The notes: generated by a model from the sequence alone, not told the origin. A stretch of 64,000 nucleotides of DNA from Eulemur rufifrons (GCF_041146395.1 NC_090989.1:171337501-171401500), one strand, 5' to 3'. Positions 24,205-35,849 are shown, counted from the stretch's first letter. Translations and numbers: made by a program.

Positions 24205-24465
24205 ACCACTAGTGCAATGTTTCTCAAACTTTTCTGGACTGAGCCTCCGAGTCAGAAATATAAATTTTGTCATGACCCAGTACACACATAAAAAAGTACT
24301 AGGAAACAATGTATATATTGTTTCTATTCTATTTTTTCTATGCTCTTCTATTTCATCTCTTAAAAGTTTTTAGTTATGGCTCACCAAATTGGTTTCACAT
24401 CCCAATAATGATTGGGTTATAACCTGTAGTTTTTAAAACACTGCATGAGAACATATTACTTTACA
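24205..24465 (+). repeat. Probable hAT-Charlie MITE
   Basis: Left end CAATGTTTCTCAAACTTTTC, right end TAGTTTTTAAAACACTGCAT, with AT-rich middle and a CATGACCCAGTACACACATA phrase. Confidence 0.55.
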
Positions 24466-24735
24466 AAGAAAAAGCCAACCAATGTGAAATAGCAAGAGTG
24501 TAAGACACGACAGATGTCATTTAAGTATGTAATTGTTTGGAACAGGTGGGAAGTGTTATAGTCAAACATTTGAGGGAGAGAGAGAGAGAAGTAGGGGAGG
24601 TTAGGGGAACTGTGAGGGTTTCAAGAACACGAGGAATACATAGTTCTAAGCCTTGAGAATGAAGTCGAATTCAGAGAAAAAAAAAAATCAAGGAAGGACA
24701 CTCCAACAGTCCCTAGGCCTTGAGAGATTACAGTC
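24466..24735. other. Unassigned stretch
   Basis: Contains a GA-rich patch near 24575-24600; nothing else. Confidence 0.4.
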
Positions 24736-24739
24736 AGAA

Positions 24740-24860
24740 CTACTAAATCTCAGTATTATCATCTGTAAAATGGGGTAATACCCGAAGGGGTTACTGTGAG
24801 GCTAGAAGGAAATAATGCACATGCCATGCTGTGCACTTAGTCCCTGTTCACTAGAGATAG
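24740..24860 (+). repeat. MIR fragment
   Basis: ATCATCTGTAAAATGGGGTA, then GTTACTGTGAGGCTAGAAGG. Confidence 0.7.
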
Positions 24861-24864
24861 GATG

Positions 24865-25155
24865 AGAACCGAATAAACAATTTAAAATTTTCTAGTAGCC
24901 ACATTAAAAAAAGTAAAAACAGATGAAATTAATTTTAATAATATGCTTTATCCAACCCAACGTATCCAAAATAATATTAACATGCAATCCATATAAAAAT
25001 TATTGATGGCATATTTTATATATTTTGTTCATAGTGTATCTTTGGAATCCAGTGTATATTTTACACTCATAGTGCATCTCAATTTTGACTAGCCACATTT
25101 CAGGTGTTTGTTCAGTTGCCACATGTGGCTCATGGCTGCTACAGTGGACAACGTG
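24865..25155 (+). repeat. MER3 (hAT-Charlie MITE)
   Basis: TTTAAAATTTTCTAGTAGCC, GAAATTAATTTTAATAATAT, TATTTTACACTCATAGTGCA, TTGCCACATGTGGCTCATGG, in MER3 order. Confidence 0.85.
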
Positions 25156-25241
25156 GGCCCAGCACAGAAGTGCTCTGTAAGTATTACTGTTGCTATAATT
25201 ATCATCATCATTGCTATCCAGTGCTGGGCAATGGAATTAAG

Positions 25242-25243
<2 letters not shown>

Positions 25244-25276
<33 letters not shown>
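25244..25276. repeat. (GT)n microsatellite
   Basis: Uninterrupted GT run. Confidence 0.97.
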
Positions 25277-25277
<1 letters not shown>

Positions 25278-25845
25278 GGGGGTGGGTACAGTGGAATAGA
25301 GCAGAGGAACACCCTATTTTCCCGACTTCCAGAACACCTGCTTGCTGGGACTTCAGTGTAGCTGAGGCCTCAAGCCAGTTAAGCCTGTGTGTCTTAGAGT
25401 GTGGCCAGTCGGGGCCCTTGGTGTGATTCACAGACTGTCGGAGTATCAATGTTTATTATACAGCCATGTTTATACTTTTGTTTCTGGTATGAATTAATAA
25501 TTTACTTATGATATTTAATAAAAACCAGACATCACCTCATCGGTGTTTAAACAAAAACAGTGCAATTCATCTTATTAATTCTGGTGAAGTCGTTTGTCTT
25601 CTGCTGTTGGATGTGGAGGGTGGTGGTGGGCAGGCAGCCTACTGGGTCTTACGCCAGATGGTCCTTGGGCCTCAAAGGGTAGGCCTTCAGTTCAGGTGGG
25701 GCTCTGGGGGTCACCACGGAAGGTGGGATAATGCACTGGGGCCGTGGAGCCAGGACCTCAGCCGGGTGGAAGGAGCGAGAGTGCTCACTCAGGCCAGTTG
25801 CTGTGTGTGCCCAAGACAGCTAATGCCAGTGCAGAGCTCCGAGTG
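25277..25845. other. Unassigned, likely single-copy DNA
   Basis: A 112-codon frame at 25508-25846 shows no domain; no repeat recognised. Confidence 0.4.
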
Positions 25846-25849
25846 AGCG

Positions 25850-26000
25850 CCTGATAGGTGCGCAGCAGTTTATAAGCATGAGCTCATCTATTCCTTACAA
25901 CTCCACTCTGAGGAACCCATTTTACAGAGAAGAAAACTGCAGCCCAGAGAAATTAGCCAACTTGCCTAGCTCCATAATGGTCGAGCCTGGCCTCTCCCCA
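25850..26000 (-). repeat. MIR SINE
   Basis: CATCTATTCCTTACAACTCC, CCCATTTTACAGAGAAGAAA, AACTTGCCTAGCTCCATAAT. Confidence 0.75.
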
Positions 26001-26289
26001 AGGGCGTCTGAATGGAGTCTCTGCTCTTAACTAAATCTGGTCAAACCCTCTTCTTGCTCGTGAAGGAGAAGGACTTTCACAAGCGAGTTGAGCAGGTCTG
26101 AGTGCAGCAGCGGATACAGGTTGCCCAGCTCCGGGGAGGAGTGGGTGGGAGGTGGGGTTCCAGCCCCTCCTTACTCTGCCAAAGGCCAGTGGCATCCCTG
26201 TTGGGAGGATGGGGCCTGTAAGTGCTATCACATTCTGTTTTAAGGATGTGGCTGTCACATCACCCACTATGCACCAGCCACATGCTTCT

Positions 26290-26635
26290 CCCTTTGGCTC
26301 CCTGAATTTGCTAAGCTCTCCCTTGGCTCTGGGCCTTTGAGCTGGCTCTCTTTCCCTGGGTCTCAGCTGAGAATGTCACCTCCTCGGAGTTGCCTTCCCG
26401 ATCACCTCAGATAAGCAGTTCTCTGTCACTGCAATCTGCTTCCTTCTGGCCGTTCATTGCTTACTTATTTGTTGGTTTACTTGTTAACTGTCTGACTCCG
26501 CAGTAGAATGTTAAGTTCTACAAGGACAGAGAACATGTCTGTTTGGTTTACTAATGACTTTCTCATGCTTAGCACAGTGCCTGGTCCCAAATAGGATCTC
26601 AGTAAATATTTCTTATATAAATGATATAATAAAGA
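26290..26635 (+). repeat. L2 LINE 3' end
   Basis: GAATGTCACCTCCTCGGAGT, GTTAAGTTCTACAAGGACAG, GCTTAGCACAGTGCCTGGTC, TCAGTAAATATTTCTTATAT. Confidence 0.85.
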
Positions 26636-26639
26636 AGGA

Positions 26640-26780
26640 GATCTTTCAAGATTCACGCCCACTGTGTGAATCTGGGCAAATTCCTTCTCTTTTTGGGCCT
26701 CAATTATCTTATCTGTAAAATGGCCTTGCGATGACCTCTGAGCCTCCTTCCAGCTCCGGAATTCCACAGTTCTCTGATCT
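26640..26780 (+). repeat. MIR fragment
   Basis: GTGTGAATCTGGGCAAATTC, CTCAATTATCTTATCTGTAA. The 145-codon antisense frame across this and the L2 is repeat-derived. Confidence 0.75.
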
Positions 26781-26784
26781 GACA

Positions 26785-27425
26785 TTGAAAATGTCCAAGC
26801 CTCACCCCATTCAGTTATTTTGCCTTTAACGCCCAAGTATTTCTTTAGAAAAGGGTGTGGGGATGTTCTAAGTAGAACCTTATTTCCTTTTTGAGCATTT
26901 GGGCAATTTTCCAATGCTTATAATTGCATTAGAAACCAGCAAAGTTAACCGAGTTATTGATTCTAGAGTTTCGAGTCTCTGCTGGCAGGACCAAACCCAC
27001 AAGTTGGCAGCTTGGTATTCTTTCTTCTTTTTTTTCTCTTTGGTAATGTTGTGAGATTATAGGCCAGTTCCTGAATCAACAATTCTTTCACTCTATAATA
27101 AAGTTGTATTTTTAAATTTTGCCTTTGACTTTAATTGCAGCCAGGCATGAAACGAGAGAATGAGGGTGCCGTTCCAGATGAGTGCACATTCAAAATCATT
27201 CAAACTCTGCTTGGAAGAGGAGAGGAAAATTAATAATGAGAACAAACAGGCCTTTGGAACCAGGCTCCCCCCTCCTCCCTTCTTTGTAAAATGGAATCCT
27301 TCTCCTCGCAGAGTAAATGGAAAAAACACCAGAGCAAACAAACTGGGGAGGTGCTAGCACATTGGGTCTATTGGTGGTCACAGACCTAAATCAAGTGAAG
27401 CCCAAACGGAACAATGTACATGGCA
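26785..27425. other. Unassigned, likely single-copy DNA
   Basis: No gene or repeat recognised. Confidence 0.4.
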
Positions 27426-27429
27426 ACAC

Positions 27430-28330
27430 TAGCCAATTCAACATTCATCCATTCATCCAGCAAATATTTATCAATCACCTATGCTGTGCCAGACTTTGAG
27501 CTGGGTATGGGCATCAAATAGTGAATAAGAAAAAAATTCCTATTTTAACACAATAATATTGTTTATAATAACAATAATTGTTATTCACATTGTGTGCTTG
27601 AAACAGTGTAAGAGCTTTGAGTGAATTTTCTCATTTAGTTCTCACAATGTCTTTATAAAGTAGGTGCTTTTATGAGTCCTGTTTAGAGATGAGGAAACTG
27701 AGGCATGGGGGAATGGAGTGGTTGTTCAGGGTCACGTGGCTGGCCAGTGGAGCAACATGGCCGGCTCCTGGGGTGGAGGTGGGGCTGAGTATTCAGTAAT
27801 GGAGCTGAGAGTCCAGTGGAGCAAGGAGGTGAGTACACAGGCAATTCTAATATGGTTCCAGAAGTGATACAATGGAGACACTGGGACAGGACAGGCTAGA
27901 GAGGCTGAGGAAGCCTTTGTGAAAAATGTTTTGTCTATGCTGAGATCTGAAGGGCGAGAAAGAATAGCCAGGCAAAGACTGTGGGGCATTTGGAAGAGCT
28001 AAAAATATTTCGGATGAGAGAGAAGTGGAGGAATGGGACAGGAGCGGAAGGGAGATGAGTCTGGCAGGGCAGACAGGAGGCCAGATCAGAAGGGCCTGGG
28101 AGGCCAGGCTAAGGTCTTTGCACCCTGCTGGTGATGGGAAGGCTCTGATGTAGCACCGTGAGATTTGTGTCTTAGAAAGTTCCTGTCTGACTGCTCTGTA
28201 TGCAGTGGACCGGAGGACTGGAGGTAGATGAATTAGGTCCAGGGGAGAGGTGATGCGGGTCCAACTTGAGGCTGAGGACAGTGGTGAAAAAGAGTACTGG
28301 ATTGGTTTGAGAGCATCTAGGATGTAAAAA
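27430..28330 (-). repeat. L2 LINE, antisense, holding a MIR
   Basis: The left part (CATTCATCCAGCAAATATTT, CTATGCTGTGCCAGACTTTG) and right part (GTCTATGCTGAGATCTGAAG, GCCTGGGAGGCCAGGCTAAG, AGTTCCTGTCTGACTGCTCT) belong to one L2 order. A MIR occupies about 27585-27760. Confidence 0.8.
27585..27760 (-). repeat. MIR nested in L2
   Basis: TTTAGTTCTCACAATGTCTT, TTAGAGATGAGGAAACTGAG, TCAGGGTCACGTGGCTGGCC. Confidence 0.8.
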
Positions 28331-28334
28331 TTAT

Positions 28335-29595
28335 AGGACTTGGTGATAACTCAAACAGGCACTGTTCAAATCAGGCAGGTGATTTAAATGAACAACTTTG
28401 GTTACCTCTGATAACTGAAAACTCTCTGCTTCACTGTGTGCTGTACAGACAAGGTCATACTTGAGAAAACTAGGGACCCTCTGCCCTCTGAGGTCATCTT
28501 TTCTCAAAGGCATAACCAAAAGTCCATATGAAGAATATACCTACATCAATGTAATCAGCAGCCTTTTAAGCCATCGTTCTTTACACTGTGTAAAGTCCCT
28601 GGTATGAATTCCTCTGCTAATTTATAACTACAATCTAGCATTTTCCCTTTTAACTGGTGCTTGAAAGTGATTTAATCCACCGTTGTTTTACTTTTGCCTT
28701 GGCTAGCAAGAAGTTCAGGGTGAATTTTTATACTCATGATAAATATTAGCCTAGGCTATGGGCTTGACTTATTTGTTTTTCCATCTTTAAATTTAATTTC
28801 TATCATTTAATACACGTGCCTTTTTTTATAATCACAGTGACCTCCAATACTGTTTGGAAGAAGTGGAGTATAAAATAAAAACAAATTGCCTGTCTGAGAG
28901 TGAGTTCACAGGTTTAGCTTCTAATCCAGCTCTTCACGTGTTACAGGGCCTGAAATTCCACCATTGGGGTCATTCTTTGGTGTTAGGACAAGGCCCTTGA
29001 GAAGCACACATATATTGTTTTGGACGGTAACTTTTGTGCACCCATTAGTAAGCCAGAAGCGATTACTTTATTGAAGGCAGTGTCTGCCACTTAGCAGGGT
29101 GTAGGACTTTGAAGGGATGGGGACATAGGATGGGAAGTTTTGGTGGAGACCTGAAGATGAGGGACGCTTTGGAGGCTGGAGCGGTGTGAAGGCCAAGTAG
29201 GCTCAGGATGAACCTAAATGGGAGGCCACGGAAGGACTGGTCAGACCATCCCAAAGAAGGATGAAGGTCATTGTCAGGCTAGGAAGTGGGAAGCTAGACA
29301 TCTGGTCAGAGGAAAGTAAGCTTGAGTGTGACTACTTAGCCTTGTCTCCTGCCCTGGTGTTAACAAAGGCAACCAAGCCACAGTCTTGACTGACTTGAAC
29401 AGCAAATTCAAAATTCCATGATTAGGTGAATGCCCATGTGGGGTGATGTTTAGAAGACTTGGAAAGAGATTCCTGCTTTCTCTTACCCAAATTTCTTTAT
29501 TACATTTCTGGGGGTGGTGGTTCATTCATTGCATCAAGTCATTGCAATCTCAGAAAGTCTCTGCTAAAATGTGAGTACCCTGAGTGGGTACAATA
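28335..29595. other. Repeat-poor stretch
   Basis: About 1.26 kb with no gene and no repeat family I recognise. Frames are short. Candidate unique or conserved non-coding DNA. Confidence 0.45.
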
Positions 29596-29599
29596 AGGA

Positions 29600-29770
29600 C
29601 AAAATTGTAGAAAGACAGACCTTTGAGCTAGAAGGGACCTTTGAGACAATGGATGTCAGCCCTCATGCTACCAATGGAGAAACTAAACCACATGTAAGTT
29701 AAATGAATCAGACCAAAGTTTCAAAGCCAGTTAGTGGCAAAACTTGGATTAGAATGTAGACCTCTGGCCT
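29600..29770 (-). repeat. MIR-type SINE
   Basis: CTACCAATGGAGAAACTAAA, AGCCAGTTAGTGGCAAAACT, TTGGATTAGAATGTAGACCT. Confidence 0.65.
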
Positions 29771-29798
29771 CTAATATTAATAGAAGATCTTTCCATGA

Positions 29799-30268
<470 letters not shown>

Positions 30269-30755
30269 TATATCCTATTTGTTTTTCAAGTAACAGCTGA
30301 ATAAAAGGAAATGCTATCCAGGGTGAGCAGGGTTTGAAATGAAGGGAGATAAGAGAGTAAGTCAAAGAGACTACAGTCCCCTCATCTCCACCTTCGGCAT
30401 TTATGGGAAGGCACATGTTTCCCCTAGCATTTGAGAGAGCCTGCCTGGGTATGAAGGCCATGCCAAAAAAGCAAAGCCCCAAACAAGAAAGAATGAGGAA
30501 TGAAAGGAAGGGAGGAAGAGGAGAAAAGGAGTGAGAAACAGATCGAGAGAGAGATTGAGGGATGGAGAGAGAATGCAAGAGCAAGCAAGCATCTGGAGGA
30601 AATAATTTGAGTAACTGGATCCAGCTATGCCTGAAGCCAGATGCACTCCAAGACTTTTCAGTTTATGGGAGCCAGTAAGGACCTTTTATTTTTTTTCTGT
30701 TTAAACTACTTCAGGTTGAAGCCCTCTTACTTTTAACTGTAAAGATACTGTATAT
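30269..30755. other. Purine-rich unassigned stretch
   Basis: 30478-30600 is strongly purine-biased on the + strand. Then comes a phrase (GGATCCAGCTATGCCTGAAG, ACTTTTCAGTTTATGGGAGC) resembling a mammalian LTR-like repeat end. Confidence 0.45.
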
Positions 30756-30759
30756 AATA

Positions 30760-30900
30760 AGCTTCTTATATAAATTATGCTACTTGATTTTCTCAACCAC
30801 CCTGTGAGATAGACATTATTATCACCATTTATGAATGTGAAAACTGAGGCTCAGGGGTGTTTAGTGATTGGCTTAAGGTTGTAGAGCTTTATGAAAGCAA
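30760..30900 (-). repeat. MIR fragment
   Basis: CTCAACCACCCTGTGAGATA, GTGAAAACTGAGGCTCAGGG. Confidence 0.75.
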
Positions 30901-30954
30901 GCTGGGTTACTTTTTTATTCACAGAAGATCTTTTCTTTTTTATCTACTAAAACC

Positions 30955-31130
30955 CTGCTGTTCAAAGCGTGATCTGTAGACCAGTCGCACTGGCATCCCC
31001 TGGGGGGTGAGACAGGAATGCAGAATTTCAGACCTTACCCCCCAAGTAACGAATCCGAATCTGAATCCGAATCTGCCTGTGAACGAGAACTTCAGGTGAT
31101 TTGAATGCCTGATGCACCTTGAGAAACTGC
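30955..31130 (+). repeat. MER5A (hAT-Charlie MITE)
   Basis: CTGTTCAAAGCGTGATCTGT, ATGCAGAATTTCAGACCTTA, ACTTCAGGTGATTTGAATGC, CTTGAGAAACTGC. A 12-bp unit GAATCCGAATCT is duplicated at 31051-31074. Confidence 0.82.
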
Positions 31131-31990
31131 ACTACGCGCAGGGGCGGCTTCAGGGTGGCGGGGTCTTTGGGGGTGGGCGGGGAGAGAGGCCTGAGCGGTC
31201 TGGACACCAGCTCTGTCCTTCCCTGGCGTGGCGACAGGCCAGCTGTCCTCTTTGCCGACTGTTCTTTTTACCCTGGCGTGTTAACACACCCTTAGCTAAT
31301 AAGGTGATGCCAGGCAGACAATCCGCTAGATAACCACACCGGCGGGTGCTCTGACTCCGAGTGTGAGCAGGGTGACTGTCGCTCCGCAGGGGGAGGAGAG
31401 GCGGGCGCGTCTCCAGCCCCGTGTGGGCAGACGCCGAGCCAGCCGCCCGCGCCGCGGCCTGGGGACCACAGCGGGCCTCGGCGGGAAGCCCCAACGTGAG
31501 CGAGTCTCCTTTGAGGTCGGCATGTGGTGCGAGCGGAAGCCTGTGGTCAGCATGTGGCAACTCAAATAATACGCTCCACCAGTGTGAGAAAGCCACAACA
31601 CGGCGCGGAGGCAACAGAGTTCACCAGAATGTTCCTCCTCACGTCTGCGGGGCAAGATGGCCGCCCCAGCTGGCCTCTCCGTTCGCCCACAGCGCGCCTC
31701 CCCGGAGAATCGTGTTAAAAGGCAGGTGGACTGTGACAGAGGAGAGCCCCCATAAACAGCCCCGGCACCGGGGCTGGCTGAGGACGCGCAGACGCCCCCT
31801 TCTGCTTCGGGGGCTCCTGTCCGTTTCCTCAGGGAACGTGCCAAGCCCTGACTGTCTCTAATGAAGACTCTTAGCCGTGCGGGTGTGACTGCATTGTCTT
31901 GGGGACCAGTTCCCTGGGTGACCGGTGCATCCGCCTCCGCTTCTCTGCCGTGTTCCTGTGAGCCACATGGTCCCGCACCGCAGGAAGGAA
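31131..31990. promoter_or_regulatory. CpG island, candidate promoter
   Basis: The only dense CpG cluster in the window: by hand about 43 CpG in 31321-31800 and about 56 in 31131-31860, in GC-rich DNA. Visible sites are an Sp1-type GC box GGGCGGGG (31175-31182), a further GGGGCGG at 31141, and a YY1-like CAAGATGGCCGCC (31653-31665). A possible splice donor AAC|GTGAGC has its GT at 31496. No TATA box stands out. Islands like this in primates usually mark promoters; which gene or lncRNA it would serve, and its direction, are unknown. The antisense 172- and 154-codon frames start at non-ATG codons and are open because stops are rare here. Confidence 0.65.
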
Positions 31991-32775
31991 AGTCTGGGAG
32001 TTGCGGCTCCTCTGACTTGGGAGCACATTTCGCCTCTGATGTCTTTTTCCTGAATGCATTTCAGCTCCGCTCTTCTGACTCTTTCTCTCCCATCTGGTTT
32101 CTATCTGACCCAAGCAGCTGTTTTTTCCATTGAAAATAACACATTTACCTCTTTCTTCTTTACACGCCATGTTTTCAGTTCTGAAATGCTTTTTCATATG
32201 GACTGAAACAGACTGGATTTTTTTTTTTTTCTTCTTCTTCAGGAACAGAAGTACCCTGTATTGTGATTTGGATATGTGCAAATTCTTTCAGCAGACTCAC
32301 AGAACAATGGCAATGAATGTCTTTCACTCTCCTGGCTAGGCGGCTGTTCCATTTATCCATGATCACTCTGCTCTGTGACTTTCAGCCACGGCTAATATTA
32401 GTACGGCACAGTCTACACAGTATGTATAACATGGTCAGTCATATATCCTAAATATTTAAAAAGTCCATAGGAACTTCTCTCATAATGCAGAGAGATGTAC
32501 GTGCCCAATGAGAGTTGAGTGGTATATGTTGGATATTTTTGGAAAATAAAGAATGAATGACCTTTCTTCAAAATGACAAAATGCCCCCCTGGATGTTAAA
32601 GATAGCTGGAAAGCAAAGCCCTGGAATTTTCTCTGCTGATTGAAGAGTGGGGCAGAACGCTCTGCCATTGAATGCGTTAGAAGAATGCATTCCCATTTTA
32701 AGTAATGTTTACACTATCCAGCCAAGCATAGGGAAAGGGGTACAGGGAGAACTTGAAAAAGAGTGAGGTTTGATA
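31991..32775. other. Unassigned DNA downstream of the CpG island
   Basis: No repeat recognised. A T run followed by CTTCTTCTTCAG|G (32219-32243) looks like a strong 3' splice acceptor on the + strand, with AG at 32241-32242. No protein frame supports an exon. Confidence 0.4.
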
Positions 32776-32779
32776 TCCA

Positions 32780-32875
32780 AGAGAGTGGCCATTTAAAGGA
32801 GAGGAGCTGGGATCAGAAGGTGAGTCATATCCCAGCTCCGCCATTTGTCAGCTGTGTGGCCTCTTTGTGCCCCTA
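32780..32875 (+). repeat. MIR fragment
   Basis: CCCAGCTCCGCCATTTGTCA, then GCTGTGTGGCCTCTTTGTGC. Confidence 0.65.
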
Positions 32876-33480
32876 GATTCCCCTTCCTTCCCAGGGTCTT
32901 TGTACATGCTGTTCCTTCTATGTGCAACACTTTTCCCCCAGTTCATGAGGTGGCTCCTTTAGGTCTCAGCTTTGATGTTACCTCCACAGAGAAGCCTCCC
33001 CTCACTACCCCATCAATGCAACACAGTCGTTTGCTTTGTTTCCTTAATTACACGGAGCACTAGCTCTTGTTATGTCTTTTCTTTACTTTTCTTTTTAATT
33101 TTTTTTGGAGACAGAATCTCTCTCTGTCGTCCTGGGTAGAGTGCAGTGGCATCATCGTAGCTCACTGCAACCTCAAACTCCTTCCTGAGCTCAAGCGACC
33201 CACCTGCCTCAGCCTCCCAAGTAGTTGGGACTACAGGCGCACGCCACCACGTCCAGCTAATTTTTTCTATTTTTAGTAGAGATGGGGTCTAGCTCGTGCT
33301 CAGGCTGGTCTCAAACTCCTGACCTCAAGTGATCTCGAATGCCTGGCCTCAAATGCCTCGGCCTCCCAGATAGACACGAGCCACCATGCCTGGCCTCTTG
33401 TTCTGTCTTTGTTTCCTTGTTTTTAATCTGTCTTGCCCTCTGTAAGTCCTCATAACGGTAGAGACTGTGCTTCTCCTCTA
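32876..33480 (+). repeat. L2 LINE split by an Alu
   Basis: GGGTCTTTGTACATGCTGTT, GATGTTACCTCCACAGAGAA and GCACTAGCTCTTGTTATGTC lie before the Alu. TTTTAATCTGTCTTGCCCTC and GTAGAGACTGTGCTTCTCCT lie after it. Confidence 0.8.
33085..33394 (-). repeat. Alu SINE, antisense, in L2
   Basis: GGAGACAGAATCTCTCTCTG to CCACCATGCCTGGC. The target duplication CTCTTGTTATGTCTTT (33064-33079) against CTCTTGTTCTGTCTTT (33395-33410) differs at 1 of 16 bases. Confidence 0.94.
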
Positions 33481-33484
33481 TTTC

Positions 33485-33960
33485 CATTTTTCTTTTTGTA
33501 AATCAATAGACTTTATATTTTGGAACAGTTTTAGGTTTACAGAAAAATTGAGTGGAAAGTACAGAGAGTTTCCATACCCCCTCCTCCCGCCAGTTTCCTC
33601 TGTTACTAATGACTTGTGTGAGTGTGGTACATTTGGTACAACTAATGAGGCAATATTGGTGCATTATGATAATTAACTAAAGGTCATAGTTTACATTAGG
33701 GTTTACTGTTGGGGTTGTGCACTCTATGGGTCTTGTGAAATGTTTAATGACAGGTACTCACCATTACAGCACCATCGGATAGTTTCACTGCCCTAAAAAT
33801 CCCCTGTGTTCCACCTATTCATCCCTTCTTCCCTGCCCCTAGCCCCTGGCAACCACTGATCTTTTTTCTGTCTCCATACATTTGCATTTTTCAGAATGTC
33901 ATATATTCAAAATCATATGGTATGTAGCCTTTTCAGATTGGCTATGTCTCTACCACCTCC
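33485..33960 (-). mobile_element. L1M 3' UTR, antisense
   Basis: TTTTGGAACAGTTTTAGGTT, GAGTGGAAAGTACAGAGAGT, GGGTTTACTGTTGGGGTTGT, CCCTGGCAACCACTGATCTT: classic antisense L1M 3' UTR. Confidence 0.88.
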
Positions 33961-33984
33961 ATTTTTAACCACCGTATTCCAGAA

Positions 33985-34155
33985 TTCCTGTTATAAAAGA
34001 TGCCCACTGAATATTTATTGAATGAGCAAATGAATGAACCTTACATTGTCCTACTTTGTAAAATGGGTCTACTGTGTAGAGGATTCAAGGAGTAACACAT
34101 GGGAAAGGCTTGCCCAGTGTCTGGCCCCTGGTAAACCCTCAAAATGGTTGCTACT
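33985..34155 (+). repeat. L2 tail followed by MIR fragment
   Basis: ATATTTATTGAATGAGCAAA (L2 3' end), then TACTTTGTAAAATGGGTCTA and TTGCCCAGTGTCTGGCCCCT (MIR). Confidence 0.6.
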
Positions 34156-35260
34156 TTTTATATTCTGGGGGCATTTCTGGATCTTGATGATGCTGGTATG
34201 GGGCTGGGGTGTTTAGAGGCTCATAGTGTGTTTATGAAACTTAGGCTTTTTTCAAAGCTCTAGGTGGTAAAACTACAGTTTTTCTATCAGCCTCTATATC
34301 TCAGGACGGCCACTTCCCCCAATTATGGGGCCTTTGGGAAATCTTGGTGAACTGCTGATGGGATGTCTCTAGTCCTTGTTTTCAGTGCAAAATATTTCCA
34401 CTATTTGCAATTTTTCAGAGTGATGCTTCTTTCACAATGATTCTGGGGCTCTATATTTGCAACGTTCTTGTTTCTTTTCTCTTACATGCTGTTTAGTAAC
34501 CCCAGCTTTTCGCAAAGAAAACCTTTACACTGTTTCCAGCTCCACTCCTTTTGCCACGGAGTGGAAATTCTGGTGGCTTTCCCAGTGGGAGCTCGATGCA
34601 GCCAGCCTGGTTGTAAAAGTGTGGCTTGCCCAGGTGAAGTCTTCACACTCTTAAACTCCTCAGTCTTCTGAAAAACCCACATTGCTGAAAGAACTTCTGA
34701 AATGTAAAATGTGAAAAGTATTTCACGAGAGCTTGCATCCCTGGATTATTTAAAATGCTTTTAGGAAATGGAACATTTCTGGGGCTCTTTTAGGTCAAGA
34801 TAAAAGTTGTGTCTTCAGTTCCCATGTTTTGTCTATTTAATGTCACACATCTGGATATTTGGAAATAACCAGGTGACTGGCCACATGGGTGTGCTGGCAT
34901 TCTGTGGAGTTTTAGGATCATTCTTTTGTAAAAATAAAGTGTGGCTTTTTAGATTTTAAAATGATTTATGCCAGAGTTGGTCACAAAAATATAATGCCTT
35001 TGTCATTTTCATTTGGGGGGAAAAATCCATTGTTTTACTCTGGGAAGAAGAAAGTGCTACCACCAAATTAACAGAGTGAAAAACTTTAAAAGAAATTTCC
35101 TTCATGGAATAATCTTATAATCTTCATAGGCTATAAGTTCTAGTAATTTAAAATCCCACTTGTAGTTTTGCAGCTTTAGACATAAATGGGATCCCTTCTT
35201 TGGACCCAACCTGCTCGAACGTCAGAGGAAACTCAAAGATGAGACTGGCTGGCAATGGGA
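34156..35260. other. Unassigned, likely single-copy DNA
   Basis: Frames of 76 codons or fewer; no repeat or motif recognised. Confidence 0.45.
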
Positions 35261-35264
35261 AGGG

Positions 35265-35420
35265 CAGGGGTTGTCAAATGCTTCGTATGTGGGGATTATG
35301 TGGACATTTGGTGCTCATTAAAAATGTAGCTACCACCCTCCACCAAGATTCTGACTTAGTTGCCTAGGGTATGAGATAAGACCCAAAATTCTTAATGCAT
35401 GTGAGCCCTAGACATTTACT
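35265..35420 (+). repeat. Diverged MER5A-like MITE
   Basis: TGGTGCTCATTAAAAATGTA, CAAGATTCTGACTTAGTTGC, ATTCTTAATGCATGTGAGCC keep the MER5A layout but are diverged. Confidence 0.5.
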
Positions 35421-35424
35421 AGAC

Positions 35425-35680
35425 TAATGTTGCTTAAACTAATATTTACAGAGCACTGTACTAAGGGCTTTGCATGTCTTTACTTAATTCTCACAACAAC
35501 CCTAGGAGCCAGGTACCTTTATTATCCACATTTCATAGGAGAGGAAGCTGCTTAGGAGTCACGCAGCTCACTATGACAAAGACACAGACTTAGCTGGTTA
35601 GAGCAGAGCTGGCGTTCAAATTCCAGGAGTCTCCTGCCAGAGTCTGAGCTTTCAGCCACTTGGCTATACCATCTCTTGTG
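35425..35680 (-). repeat. MIR SINE, near full length
   Basis: TACAGAGCACTGTACTAAGG, TTCTCACAACAACCCTAGGA, GTCACGCAGCTCACTATGAC, TCAGCCACTTGGCTATACCA. Confidence 0.85.
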
Positions 35681-35849
35681 AGTAATCATTGTTTCCTTAC
35701 TGTGTATCTGGATGATAGATGGTTTGGTTTTTTTTTCCCCCCCATTTTTTGCCTGAATGAAAATTTGCATGTATATGTGCAACTATTTCAGCTATGCTGA
35801 ATAGCATGATCACTTGATTATAGCAAGATGATCAGGCATATAGATAATA

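Noticed and set aside
26477..26914. 145-codon antisense open frame
   Set aside because: Covers L2 and MIR; no protein family resemblance.
31326..31844. 172-codon antisense open frame in the CpG island
   Set aside because: Starts at TTG rather than ATG, is Arg/Pro-rich and overlaps long frames on the other strand. Stops are rare in GC-rich DNA, and no domain is visible.
32820..32825. Consensus splice donor AAG|GTGAGT
   Set aside because: Lies in a MIR fragment with no partner exon; expected by chance in 64 kb.
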